From DALYDK01 sp031973215 (GTDB lineage Bacteria > Patescibacteriota > Saccharimonadia > Saccharimonadales > CAIOMD01), in the NCBI GenBank assembly GCA_031973215.1, contig DALYDK010000007.1, positions 1 through 33,167 of the forward strand: a stretch of DNA of 33,167 nucleotides. The letters run 5' to 3'. Each line of letters opens with the position of its first letter. Position 1 is the stretch's first letter. Shown here piece by piece: positions 7,524-16,359 of the stretch. The translations under genes and the position numbers were made by a program. Under the pieces are notes generated by a model. That model saw nothing but the letters and a program-made list of their open reading frames with translations, was not told the DNA's origin and searched no databases.

Positions 7524-9335
7524 TTATGCGCTGTCGGCAGCAGCTACTCTGTTAACTTCGTTTAATGTTGTTTTTCCGGCAAGCGCTTTTAAGTAACCGT
7601 CTTCTCTCATGGTAATCATACCTTGAGTTCGAGCTACATCTTGTATTTCTGCGCTAGTGGCTCTGTTAATAATTAGGTCTTGAATTTCTTCTGTGACATT
7701 AAAGACCTCATACAAGCCCATTCTACCTTTATAACCGTTAGGTGTTTCGGGAGAATCATTGCCCTTAAATAAAGTATAAGCATTTTGCCCTATGGTTGGC
7801 AACTTTTCCCCACTAAAACCTAAGTCTTCGCGGGCTTTTTCGGCCTCTTCATCGGTTGTGGGCAATAATCCGCTGAGGGTACTGTGAATGGCCTCTACTT
7901 CTGCCTGGCTAGCATCATAACTTTCTGCTTTACCACCTATCCTACGAACCAACCTCTGGCCAATAACCGTTCTAACCGTGCTAGCAATTAAAAACGGCTC
8001 TATGTCCATATCTAGAAGCCTAGGCAAGATTCCTGCGGCGCTGTTGGTATGAAGAGTGCTTAACACCAAATGGCCCGTTAAAGCAGCCTGTACGGCAAGC
8101 ATAGCGGTTTCTTTATCGCGAATTTCTCCGACCATTACAACATCTGGATCTTGCCTTAGAATACTTCTTAGGCCAGCGGCAAAAGTTAGCCCAACTTCTG
8201 AATTTACCTGTATTTGATTAATTCCGTCCATTTTATATTCAACCGGATCTTCTAGAGTAACAATATTAATGTCATCACTTTTTATTTCTTGTATAAGAGC
8301 GTACAAACTAGTCGATTTACCCGAACCCGTAGGGCCAGAAGTTAAAATCATTCCGTTTGGGTTTTGAATGCCCTTTCTAATGGTTCTTAGAGCCCTACCG
8401 CTATAACCCATATCTTCTAGTTTTAGGCTGGTTCCAGATTTGTCCAACAGCCTAATAACGCACTGCTCGCCCCACACAACCGGGCTAATAGCAATACGCA
8501 GATCAATAGCATTTCCAGCCACCATAACCGTAAACTGACCATCTTGAGGTATTCTATGTTCGTCTATTTTAAGGTTAGATAATATTTTTATTCTAGAAAT
8601 TAGTGGGGGTTCAGTTTCTTTTGGTAGCTTCATAATCTCACGAAGAACACCGTCTATTCGGCAGCGTATTTTTAGTTCTTTTTCTAGTGGCTCTATATGA
8701 ATATCACTAGCTCTACTTTTAGCAGCATATTCTAAAATAGCCGATAAAGCTTTAGATATTGGAGAATCTTGAACAATACTTTTTATTCTATTTTCTTTGG
8801 CAGCTCGTAGTTTTGCATCTTGTATAGCGGCATCGTCGTCAGCATTGCCGGTAGAGCTTCTGCCTAACGCTTCGTTAACATCTTTAGATACATCTAGTTT
8901 GTATTGTTTTAGAACCTGCTCTATACCGTCTTGGCTGGCCAAATATACTTTTAGAGGCCTGCCTATTTTGTTAGATAAAAAGTCGACAGCTTGGACATTA
9001 TCGGCATCAAGCATGGCTACAACCAGCTTCTTCTCCATTTCGCCCAGTGGAACTGCCATGTATCTTTGAGCTATTTCTTGAGGTAGCAGTGCTAATACTT
9101 TAGGGTTAACCTTTGCTCCGTTCAAGTTTACATAAGGCACTTTAGTAGCTTGGGCTATAGTTTTCGTTAAATCTTCTTGGTTTATAAAGTCATGGTTAAC
9201 TAGGGTTGCCATAAAAGGCTCACCCTCGGCGTTAGCAAGTTTATGTACCTTTACAAGGTCTGCATCTGAAAGCAGACCATTTTTAACAAGCAGGCTTTCT
9301 ACTAATTTTTGGGTGTTTGCCATTAAAACACTCAT
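7524..9335 (-). CDS. pilB: Type IV pilus extension ATPase PilB (GspE family)
   Basis: PilB powers pilus assembly. The 603-residue protein has an N-terminal MshEN/GspE-N domain (about 1-150), a linker, and the ATPase core: SDIHIEPLEKELKIRCRIDG, Walker A GPTGSGKST, Asp box TLEDPVEYK, Walker B VMVGEIRD and His box STLHTNSA. Most GspE/PilB proteins then carry a four-cysteine zinc motif before GYKGRxGxYE. Here that stretch (after RLVRRIGG up to NGYKGRMGLYEVF) has no cysteine, so the zinc site is lost and the loop enlarged. The ATG at 9335 is supported by AAGGAAGG six bases upstream. It follows the small TM protein gene in the pilMNO operon. Confidence 0.96.
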   Translation of the reverse strand: MSVLMANTQKLVESLLVKNGLLSDADLVKVHKLANAEGEPFMATLVNHDFINQEDLTKTIAQATKVPYVNLNGAKVNPKVLALLPQEIAQRYMAVPLGEMEKKLVVAMLDADNVQAVDFLSNKIGRPLKVYLASQDGIEQVLKQYKLDVSKDVNEALGRSSTGNADDDAAIQDAKLRAAKENRIKSIVQDSPISKALSAILEYAAKSRASDIHIEPLEKELKIRCRIDGVLREIMKLPKETEPPLISRIKILSNLKIDEHRIPQDGQFTVMVAGNAIDLRIAISPVVWGEQCVIRLLDKSGTSLKLEDMGYSGRALRTIRKGIQNPNGMILTSGPTGSGKSTSLYALIQEIKSDDINIVTLEDPVEYKMDGINQIQVNSEVGLTFAAGLRSILRQDPDVVMVGEIRDKETAMLAVQAALTGHLVLSTLHTNSAAGILPRLLDMDIEPFLIASTVRTVIGQRLVRRIGGKAESYDASQAEVEAIHSTLSGLLPTTDEEAEKAREDLGFSGEKLPTIGQNAYTLFKGNDSPETPNGYKGRMGLYEVFNVTEEIQDLIINRATSAEIQDVARTQGMITMREDGYLKALAGKTTLNEVNRVAAADSA

Positions 9336-9356
9336 AGTAGACCTTCCTTACTTAAA

Positions 9357-9599
9357 TTAGTTACTAAATGGTTGGTTATTGGAATTATCTTCTACGGTAA
9401 TGTCTTTAGTAATGTCTAATGAATCTTTGTTGAAATACTTGCTATCTGGGGTTTTGAATTCTGCCGTAATAGGCTGAACTGTTGGAGCGTCTAAATTAAA
9501 TTTTTTGTCTCCACCGAATAAGAAATTGGCCAATATAAAGCTAAATACGCCCGCCACAATAGCTACAACTGCAATTATTAAAATGTCATTCTTTTTCAT
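9357..9599 (-). CDS. Small single-pass membrane protein in the pilus operon
   Basis: The 80 residues consist of KKND, one hydrophobic helix (residues 6-29, ILIIAVVAIVAGVFSFILAN), then a polar acidic tail likely outside the membrane. The ATG shares its A with the TAA of pilO, a TAATG junction implying coupled translation, and the gene sits 21 bases before pilB. I do not recognise a family. Its place equals that of pilP in diderm operons, but length, lack of a lipobox and lack of a beta domain argue against PilP. A role as an accessory subunit of the PilMNO membrane complex is inferred only from position. Confidence 0.8.
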   Translation of the reverse strand: MKKNDILIIAVVAIVAGVFSFILANFLFGGDKKFNLDAPTVQPITAEFKTPDSKYFNKDSLDITKDITVEDNSNNQPFSN

Positions 9600-10321
9600 T
9601 ACTCAGACTCCTTCTGCTGACTAGTTGATGACTGTGTTTTTACAGAAGTTTTTGCACCGCCTTGAGGAACCTGCTTTTTGTCTAGATCTAAAATTTTCAG
9701 AGGTTGGTATTGGGTAACTGCTGCTATATCAACTTGCATTGTGCCCTCTGATCCAGAAAAACTAATTTTAGTAATTTTCATTGGTCGAGTTGATTTTTCA
9801 AGATTACTAATAAATGTTTTTATAGAATCGTAAGATCCTTTTACGCTCAAAGAAAAAGGTATGTCAACTGGCTGAGGCTCTATGCTACTCTGTTTTGCAT
9901 TAAGCTGATCATCCGTTCCAGTGATAGATACTAGCGTAACTCCGCTTTTATTAACTAAGTTCTCTAGGCTGGTTGCTAGGGCCGGAAAATCATATTTACT
10001 AGGCAGCGCATTTAACACTACTTTTGAATTTGCGTCACTATTGCCAATTATTGATTCAGATGCTGTATCGAAGGCCACATACTGTGCTTGTAGCTGCGCA
10101 GTTGCTTTTTTGTTCTTTTCAAGCTGATCAACGGCTTTATTCCTTAGGCTAAGCACCTTATTTTGATATTGTATCTGCTTCCAAAGAGCCTGAGCGGCAA
10201 CTAGAGCAAATATTAAAGCAACTGTTGCTAAACAAATATAAATAAGCACCTTGGTATTTGATTTATCAATTTGAATTCTTTTTGTAGAAAGACCTAATTT
10301 ATCTGTATTTATTTTTGCCAT
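9599..10321 (-). CDS. pilO: Type IV pilus alignment protein PilO
   Basis: PilO forms a membrane dimer with PilN linking the cytoplasmic PilM to the rest of the machine. The 240-residue product has a short cytoplasmic N-terminus, one membrane helix (about 24-44), a coiled-coil stretch (QIQYQNKVLSLRNKAVDQLEK), and a ferredoxin-like domain (KYDFPALATSLENLVNKSGV ... FSLSVKGSYDSIKTFISNLEKSTRPMKI) characteristic of the family. A Gln/Ser-rich tail ends the protein. Start and stop codons overlap those of its neighbours by one base on both sides (TAATG), indicating tight translational coupling within pilMNO. Confidence 0.9.
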   Translation of the reverse strand: MAKINTDKLGLSTKRIQIDKSNTKVLIYICLATVALIFALVAAQALWKQIQYQNKVLSLRNKAVDQLEKNKKATAQLQAQYVAFDTASESIIGNSDANSKVVLNALPSKYDFPALATSLENLVNKSGVTLVSITGTDDQLNAKQSSIEPQPVDIPFSLSVKGSYDSIKTFISNLEKSTRPMKITKISFSGSEGTMQVDIAAVTQYQPLKILDLDKKQVPQGGAKTSVKTQSSTSQQKESE

Positions 10322-10995
10322 TAGTTTGCTCCCGCCGATTGATTAAATAGCGCCGCTGGAACTTGTTCTCTGGTAGTTACTCCCTGCTTAGGAATAAGTT
10401 GAATGCCATCGGACGATGTAGCAAATAGCACTGGATCGAAGTTCATGCTTATATCGAACGTAGCGCCTTTGTCATCTCTGCTAAAAGTATTTAGAACGAC
10501 ATTACTGAATGCTGGTGTCTTATCTTCCGATCCGCTTAATTGATAATTTGTAAATTTCAAAGTATCTACAAATTTATTGTTCGACTCTAGGCTATCTGAT
10601 GTGCCGCTTATTTTTATTGAATTGTCTTCAAAATTAATATCTACCTTAGAAATTTGTACTTGGCTGGGCACTATTTTAGCCAAATAGCCAAAAAGACGGC
10701 TGTTCACGGTTTTATTATTATGCAGTTGGTCTAAGCTATTTAGCTGAGATTGTACAGTGAGCATTTTTTCTATATCTGCAGTTTGCTTTAGCTCATTTGA
10801 TGCTTTATCTATTTTCTTATTCGCAGAATCTAACGCCAGTTTTTGAGTGCCTAAAATACTAAGCATAATTGCAACAAGACCAGCGCTAGCAATAATAACA
10901 ATCACAGAAACGACAATAACTGTCTTTCGTGTGCGCTCAGCCTTAAGGTATTGGGCTTTTACATCTGGTATTAAATTAAGTTGAATGCCAGACAT
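10321..10995 (-). CDS. pilN: Type IV pilus assembly protein PilN
   Basis: This 224-residue protein carries near its N-terminus the INLNP-like motif (QLNLIPD, residues 5-11) by which PilN docks into PilM. A membrane helix (about 27-47), a coiled coil and a ferredoxin-like domain follow (VPSQVQISKVDINFEDNSIKISGTSDS). The C-terminal extension of about 70 residues after the core is longer than usual. A good ribosome-binding site (GGAAGG, seven bases before the ATG) lies over the end of pilM. It is coupled to pilO through a one-base overlap. Confidence 0.9.
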   Translation of the reverse strand: MSGIQLNLIPDVKAQYLKAERTRKTVIVVSVIVIIASAGLVAIMLSILGTQKLALDSANKKIDKASNELKQTADIEKMLTVQSQLNSLDQLHNNKTVNSRLFGYLAKIVPSQVQISKVDINFEDNSIKISGTSDSLESNNKFVDTLKFTNYQLSGSEDKTPAFSNVVLNTFSRDDKGATFDISMNFDPVLFATSSDGIQLIPKQGVTTREQVPAALFNQSAGAN

Positions 10996-10998
10996 AAT

Positions 10999-11856
10999 TT
11001 AACCTTCCCTTTCTGCTAGGCCGGCAGCGACACCAAAATGATTAGACACAGACATTAAATCGTTTTGTTTTGCTTCTGGGAAAGATACATTTCGCCAGGC
11101 ATTGCCAATTTCTATATTTACACCAAACTTATTAGCTAAATACAAAGGAAATTCCGGCAATGTGCTTGCGCCGCCAGTAACTATTATTCGCTCTAGCGGA
11201 GCGTTCGGGTAGCGGGTGCTATAAAACTTAATGGATTTTTCTATTTCACCAACCAGTACATCAATAACACCTATAATTGCCTTGTAAATCTGACCCTCTA
11301 GCTTATCTTTGCTAAGCCCGAATTTATTGATAAATTGTTCGGCCTGAGCTTCATCTACATTTAGGTTTTGAGAAGCTGCCTTTAACACCGCGTCGCTTCC
11401 GGTAGGAATAGACCTAGTTAGTCTTGGGCCGCCATTCACAGATATGACTATGTCTGTAGCTAAAATTCCCATATCTACTACCATTTGAGGTGTAGTTTGT
11501 CCGTTGCCAATTAATGCCCTGGCAAGTGCTAGCGCATCTGGNNNNNNNNNNNNNNNNNNNNNNNNNNNNNNNNNNNNNNNNNNNNNNNNNNNNNNNNNNN
11601 NNNNNNNNNNNNNNNNNNNNNNNNNNNNNNNNNNNNNNNNNGTTACCCCGCTTTTAGCTACCAAATCTTTTATTATTTGGGAAAGTTTTTGTTGATCGGC
11701 TTTTGCGTCTGATAAAACTAATTTTTGGTCGACTGGTACCAGTGCGTATTTTGATAATGCTTTTACGGGCCCACTTCCCTTCAACTGTACTAATCGGATT
11801 GCCGATGTTCCAATATCGAGGCCAAAAAAGTCCTTGACGCCGCTTATGACGCTCAT
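10999..11856 (-). CDS. pilM: Type IV pilus actin-like ATPase PilM, interrupted by assembly gap
   Basis: PilM is a cytoplasmic actin-fold protein that binds the PilN tail. Visible are 71 N-terminal residues (FFGLDIGTSAIRLVQLKG, the phosphate-1 loop) and 180 C-terminal residues containing phosphate 2 (MVVDMGILATDIVIS) and the adenosine motif (RIIVTGGASTLPEFP). The 100 N between them are too few. PilM proteins usually have about 340-370 residues, and the stretch carrying the catalytic core and the second subdomain start is absent, so about 90-100 residues are missing. The predicted -10 lies only seven bases before the ATG, so the operon mRNA may be leaderless. Confidence 0.93.
   Translation of the reverse strand: MSVISGVKDFFGLDIGTSAIRLVQLKGSGPVKALSKYALVPVDQKLVLSDAKADQQKLSQIIKDLVAKSGVXXXXXXXXXXXXXXXXXXXXXXXXXXXXXXXXXXPDALALARALIGNGQTTPQMVVDMGILATDIVISVNGGPRLTRSIPTGSDAVLKAASQNLNVDEAQAEQFINKFGLSKDKLEGQIYKAIIGVIDVLVGEIEKSIKFYSTRYPNAPLERIIVTGGASTLPEFPLYLANKFGVNIEIGNAWRNVSFPEAKQNDLMSVSNHFGVAAGLAEREG
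11542..11641. other. Assembly gap of 100 N inside pilM
   Basis: A placeholder gap. Comparison with family length suggests roughly 270-300 bases are really missing, so frame and distance across it are not meaningful. Confidence 0.9.
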
Positions 11857-11863
11857 GCTTGTA

Positions 11864-11869
11864 ATTGTA
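11864..11869 (-). promoter_or_regulatory. Candidate extended -10 of the pilM operon, leaderless layout
   Basis: TGA-TACAAT on the minus strand ends seven bases before the pilM ATG, so transcription would begin at or next to the A of the start codon. A TTTACA lies 19 bases upstream. No Shine-Dalgarno is present. Confidence 0.4.
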
Positions 11870-11906
11870 TCATATTGCTTATAACAGTTGTAAACTTTTT
11901 TATTAA

Positions 11907-14615
11907 TTATTTTCTTGGGGGTGCAACAAACATAGATTCAACAGTTCCGCCAGAAGCAGATTTGTCCTGTAAATAGGGCTTAGCCCAGTACAGGTATGCA
12001 GGGAAATTAATAATTTCTGCGCTAAGACCCGAAGTTAATGTCTGGCTGGCTTCACCATTCTTCTCTTCTATTCCTGCACCAAGGTCATTATTAGCCCCAG
12101 CACCAAGCGGTGCTAATAGCCTGCTACCACCTACCCGACTAAAGCTAATGTTATTAGCAGAAACAGAGCCGTTAATAACCAACTTTGACCTACATAATTC
12201 ATCTAACTGACTATTCAAAATTTTAGATGCACCGTTATAGCAAGTATTTATACTTTCACTAGCAACCAGAATGGCATCAGCTCGCGTTACGCCTTTGTCT
12301 ATAAATATGTTATTAGCGCTAAGTAACAATACCCCAGTATTTGCAGGATTCTGTTTATTTGCAGCCGTGGTTGCGTTCGTTATGTTGCCGTTAATATAAA
12401 TGTTTCCAGTAGTTTTAATAGTAATTTTATTAGAGTAATTTAAACTATTTAAAGTGACATTACTTGAACCAAGATCATAGCAAACACTACTGCCGCTCTG
12501 CGGAATAGCAGCAGGGTTAATTGTTGTTAAGCAATTTTCTGGCAAGTTTTTTGCAACATCGTTATATGTAGTGACGCTGTTCTGAGTAAGATAAGAAATA
12601 GCCGACATTAAGCCAGTTGGCGGCTGAGGGTTAAGCTTTACTGTTTGCTTATACCTAAAAGCTGCTGTATCCAAGAAGTTATTTGCGCCGCTTGCGAATG
12701 CCGCATACTGGGCAACACTACCCCTCTCTTCATATTTACTGTTATCGTTTGAGCTGTCGTTGAATTTAATTTGGCCATTCGTAGAATAGACATCGTTACC
12801 GTAGAACCGCGCAAATGGAACCTCATATACTAAAATTTCACCGCACTTATTACCTTCATTGTTAACATTTAAACAGTACTGTATTCCGCTCAGGCCAGGA
12901 GCTTTTTGGTTTAACTGGTTAATTATTGGAGGTGGTATAGGGATAAGGTTCGATGGATTATTACAGCCAAATCCACCGCCATAATTGAAGCTAGAAGAAC
13001 CCGAAACTCCCCCAATACTCCAAGTATAAGGAATAGTTATTGGAGCGGTAGGACAAGCACCACCGTTACTTACATTTATGTTGGTTCCAGTAACAGTTAT
13101 CGTACTAGAACCTTTCTCGAAGTCCACCCTACTCGGTACAGCTGCATCCGGGTCTATAACATGTACGCAGTCTTTTGTTGATGCAGTACCACCAAATATA
13201 GAATTTATATTATTAGCCGAGATTGTATCACAGAAATTACCCAGTTGGTTCATCTGTTTTAAGCGGGCAGGTATACCGTTGACACCTGTTGACTTAACTA
13301 TACCGGGTAGGGTGCCAACACCCAAATCATAAAACCACCACTCATCTGGACCACCATAGCCCCTAACATCAACATCAACAAAATCATCAATAGCATCTGG
13401 ACCATTATTTTTAACCCAATGGTTATAGTCTACTGTTGTACCTTGGAAAACTGTTCTCTGCTGATCGGGGCTTAATGATATTAACCACTCTTTATCAGTT
13501 ATACATTTTTCTATTTCATCAACAGTACTTCTTATTGAAATATAATTTTCTGCATTTAAGTCTTTAATTGTCAGTATATATGATTTGCCTTTATTTAGAT
13601 TATAAGTCAGTCTACCCGATTCATTGCTTGACTGTTTACGCTTGGGCGGTGGAACACCACTATTAACACCGTTATATATGTTGTCAGCTCCAAAAGATTT
13701 CGGCCTATAAATATTGCTATTATTATCCCATCCGACGATGGGTCCACCTACAATCCAATTTTGTGTACTTTTACCAGAATCACTCAACTTTGTAGTAGTA
13801 GTACTCTCTCTCATGTAGACCTCAAGAGGCTTAAAGACAAAGTTCGAAAAGGGCTCACCATCACCACCATTCGTACCATTCCAGTTCCATCTGCCGTTGT
13901 CCTGAGCACCATTTGGGTTATTGCTGCCATAATTATCTAAATCATAAAATTCAAATGTTTCGGGCTGAGTAGGCTGACCGCACATTTCAGCAACCTGTAT
14001 ATTGAGATCCTGAAAAATGTTTTTATTTGACGAATCGGTAGCTATTGGCACAGAAGTAAAAAACGGCCAAATAAAGTTATCTGTTTTGGAACTCAATAAA
14101 CCAATATGAGCTGCTCCATCTACATTAACTTTAAATTTCATAAAGTTTGCATTCTGCATACCGAAACTAGTTATAGCAATTCTATATTGGGTTCTGCCAG
14201 CACTATCTCCAACCTTAGGCATAAATCTTCCAAGGCCATTCTGATAAGAAACTGTTATTTTGTCACCGTCAAAATCATTGCATCTCTTAGTATTCGTGTT
14301 CCCCATCGAATTATCAGCATTAAGTCTCCAGACAGTATATTCTAAATTATTTGGGTTACAGTTCAGGCCAGTTAAGTTAATAGTGAAAGAGCCAGGTTTA
14401 TTTGTAGTATTTCCAGAAAAATATACACCAAATGACATAGATGGGTCACTGTGCTTAGGGCTATCTACTGACATTTTAATTGATACCGATTCGCCACCAT
14501 TCGTCCATGTAGTCCCAGGCCATGTGAAGGCAGACGCGCAAGAACTAAGGATAAAAATACCCATGAAATTAATTGCAAAAAAATAATAAAATAGCTTTGA
14601 TTTATGCTTAATCAT
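11907..14615 (-). CDS. Large secreted surface protein, possibly a pilus-associated adhesin
   Basis: 902 residues with an N-terminal signal sequence (FYYFFAINFMGIFILSSCASA). LSSC could be a lipobox, or cleavage may follow ASA. The mature protein is Asn/Gly/Ser/Thr-rich with scattered Cys pairs and beta-rich character. A middle part (TVDYNHWVKNNGPDAIDDF) resembles the repeats of secreted surface proteins. The C-terminal 200 residues (SNKITIKTTGNIYINGNI, LLLSANNIFIDKGV, LVINGSVSANNISF) look like a right-handed beta fold. They end in AEIINFPAYLYWAKPYL, which recalls C-termini of PilX-like proteins. It overlaps the upstream gene by four bases. Function is not established. Position beside the pilus operon suggests a tip or adhesion role. 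Confidence 0.75.
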   Translation of the reverse strand: MIKHKSKLFYYFFAINFMGIFILSSCASAFTWPGTTWTNGGESVSIKMSVDSPKHSDPSMSFGVYFSGNTTNKPGSFTINLTGLNCNPNNLEYTVWRLNADNSMGNTNTKRCNDFDGDKITVSYQNGLGRFMPKVGDSAGRTQYRIAITSFGMQNANFMKFKVNVDGAAHIGLLSSKTDNFIWPFFTSVPIATDSSNKNIFQDLNIQVAEMCGQPTQPETFEFYDLDNYGSNNPNGAQDNGRWNWNGTNGGDGEPFSNFVFKPLEVYMRESTTTTKLSDSGKSTQNWIVGGPIVGWDNNSNIYRPKSFGADNIYNGVNSGVPPPKRKQSSNESGRLTYNLNKGKSYILTIKDLNAENYISIRSTVDEIEKCITDKEWLISLSPDQQRTVFQGTTVDYNHWVKNNGPDAIDDFVDVDVRGYGGPDEWWFYDLGVGTLPGIVKSTGVNGIPARLKQMNQLGNFCDTISANNINSIFGGTASTKDCVHVIDPDAAVPSRVDFEKGSSTITVTGTNINVSNGGACPTAPITIPYTWSIGGVSGSSSFNYGGGFGCNNPSNLIPIPPPIINQLNQKAPGLSGIQYCLNVNNEGNKCGEILVYEVPFARFYGNDVYSTNGQIKFNDSSNDNSKYEERGSVAQYAAFASGANNFLDTAAFRYKQTVKLNPQPPTGLMSAISYLTQNSVTTYNDVAKNLPENCLTTINPAAIPQSGSSVCYDLGSSNVTLNSLNYSNKITIKTTGNIYINGNITNATTAANKQNPANTGVLLLSANNIFIDKGVTRADAILVASESINTCYNGASKILNSQLDELCRSKLVINGSVSANNISFSRVGGSRLLAPLGAGANNDLGAGIEEKNGEASQTLTSGLSAEIINFPAYLYWAKPYLQDKSASGGTVESMFVAPPRK

Positions 14616-15256
14616 AATGTATTCTCAAGGTTTTTATAATAGTTTATCTTCTTTATTACTTCAGTCTTATATTCATCTCCTATTTTCTGAAAATCCGTTT
14701 CTAATAGTGGTAGCAAATCGTTTACTGCTTTTTTTGCTTCTGCATTATAGCCATTGGCAACTAAAGAACTAATTAGCCATTCTTGAGTTTGAACATCAAA
14801 TACGATATTAAGAGCCATTATTTCTTTTACATATAAATCAGCAGCTTTGTCTGTATCTCCAAGAGCAGACAGCTTGGCTAGTATGCCACTATAGTATATT
14901 TTTTTCTGATCCATATCAGAAGTATTTACGGGGTTATTTAATTCCTTGTTTAGTTCAAATTTTATATCCTGCCGTGATACTTCATCGCTATTTAGACTTA
15001 CTGTTTTTGTATCATTGTTGCCTTTAATAAATACATATGTAATTACTATTATAATAAAAACAGATAATATTATAAAAAATGCTAGCTTAAAATATTTGAA
15101 AAATTTATTGTTTCTTGCGCCTGAATTGTCATTTATACTTCCAATAAAAGCAGTGTCGCCTGGATGTTTAACTGTCTTTGCATCAGAAACCAATTCCCTA
15201 CTACTTTTTACTTCTTGTACTGTATTATCTTGACTTTTATAATTATTTTTTTTCAT
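14612..15256 (-). CDS. Single-pass membrane protein coupled to the large secreted protein
   Basis: The 214 residues consist of a charged cytoplasmic N-terminus (about 1-52), one strong membrane helix (about 53-76, LAFFIILSVFIIIVITYVFI), and an extracytoplasmic part made largely of helices (YYSGILAKLSALGDTDKAADLYVKEI, EWLISSLVANGYNAEAKKAVNDLL), suggestive of TPR-like repeats. No family is recognised. Its TGA overlaps the ATG of the 902-residue secreted protein (ATGA), so the two are translated together and probably act together, for example as anchor or chaperone and cargo. A TATAAT lies at 15283-15288 but without a good -35. Confidence 0.75.
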   Translation of the reverse strand: MKKNNYKSQDNTVQEVKSSRELVSDAKTVKHPGDTAFIGSINDNSGARNNKFFKYFKLAFFIILSVFIIIVITYVFIKGNNDTKTVSLNSDEVSRQDIKFELNKELNNPVNTSDMDQKKIYYSGILAKLSALGDTDKAADLYVKEIMALNIVFDVQTQEWLISSLVANGYNAEAKKAVNDLLPLLETDFQKIGDEYKTEVIKKINYYKNLENTL

Positions 15257-15384
15257 AGAATTTAGTTATTACGAAATGAACAATTATAATTTAACCATAA
15301 CTATGATGATTTTATCAATGTCATGCAGACTGGGTTGTTTTTTCAATATTAGTAGCTAGCTAATCAAGTAACTATTAATTTCAA

Positions 15385-16254
15385 TTAATTCTTTTTGATT
15401 TTTTTAACGACTTTGAACTTACTTTTTTTAAATAGTATCTCTTCGTTAAGCCAGCCAGCAGAATATACAGTATATCGGCACTTGCCAGGATTAAGCGTCT
15501 TTATTTTTGTTCGATATATTGGTCGATAATTATCATATCTTATAATCTTAGTTTTGTCTTGACATACTTTTTTATTTTTTTTATTTCGACTAGGCAGAGC
15601 ATCCCATGCCAAAGGATAGCCCGTTTTGCTTTTCATGGGAGTTTTAATTTTTTTACCTACTCTGTATTTCTTTTTGAGCATTTTTACATTTTGCGTGATT
15701 TTCTGTTCACCCACGGGAATAGTGGTAGTAGGTGAAGGATTTGGAGAAATTGATTGGGTTGGTTCTGGTGTAGGAGTTATGGTTATTGTTGGGGTTGGTT
15801 CTGGTTCTTTAGGGCAACCAACTGTATCTACGACAGTACCAGTTACTACATTGCCTGCATCTAGTGTATCTACAACTGCTATTGAAGTAAGGGAGTCTTC
15901 TGAAACACCCATAGCTTCTGCTTCTGACATTGGTATTTGCATGTCTATATTGGGCTCGGTAGTTATGTCGAATTCTCTTACTTTGGCTGATTGGTTGTTA
16001 TTTAAAGAAGATATATGAACTTCGTAATGTGAAGCTGCTGGTGACTGTGCTGAAACTGAAAATATGTCTGTCTGGCAGCTATATGAAACAGCCCAGGTAC
16101 CAAGAGCTTGAGTAGTAGCTTCTTTTACGGTTTGAATGTTTTCAGCATTTGCGGGTGAGCTATTATAGCTAGCTGGAGATAAAACAGAAGCAATAGCTGC
16201 AGTAGCGACTAGACCACCCAGTAAAGGTCGATTATTGTAGTAGGTTTCTTTCAT
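15385..16254 (-). CDS. Secreted protein 1 of a tandem surface-protein array
   Basis: 289 residues with a Sec-type signal: LLGGLVATAAIASVLSPASY, probable cleavage after ANA at about residue 37. A beta-rich N-terminal domain with two Cys follows. A Pro/Thr linker (about 150-182, repeats of TPTP and PTPEPT) leads to a very basic C-terminal domain (KMLKKKYRVGKKIKT) with LNPGKCRYTVYSAG near the end. The same LNPGxCR motif occurs in the 529-residue protein of the array (LNPGECRVAVVS), linking the two despite otherwise low similarity. It is preceded by the promoter/leader element shared by all four array genes. The basic wall- or surface-binding tail is an inference. No enzymatic motif is visible. 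Confidence 0.8.
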   Translation of the reverse strand: MKETYYNNRPLLGGLVATAAIASVLSPASYNSSPANAENIQTVKEATTQALGTWAVSYSCQTDIFSVSAQSPAASHYEVHISSLNNNQSAKVREFDITTEPNIDMQIPMSEAEAMGVSEDSLTSIAVVDTLDAGNVVTGTVVDTVGCPKEPEPTPTITITPTPEPTQSISPNPSPTTTIPVGEQKITQNVKMLKKKYRVGKKIKTPMKSKTGYPLAWDALPSRNKKNKKVCQDKTKIIRYDNYRPIYRTKIKTLNPGKCRYTVYSAGWLNEEILFKKSKFKVVKKIKKN

Positions 16255-16315
16255 TAACTGTATAAACTCCGTTTGAATGTATATATATTAATACATAGTT
16301 TGAATTAAATTGCAA
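16255..16315 (-). promoter_or_regulatory. Shared promoter/leader element, copy 1
   Basis: -35 TTGCAA (16310-16315), 17-base spacer, extended -10 TGT-ATTAAT (16287-16292), a TGTAT...ATACA palindrome over the -10, then a conserved leader with CGGAG 12 bases before the ATG. Near-identical elements precede the next three genes. Confidence 0.65.
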
Positions 16316-16359
16316 TAGCTTATGTTAAGTTGTGGTCTATTATTTAAAAGATTAGTATT

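Noticed and set aside
12638..12826. Short ORFs on opposite or alternative frames inside large genes
   Set aside because: They lack ribosome-binding sites and protein-like composition and lie wholly within better supported genes.
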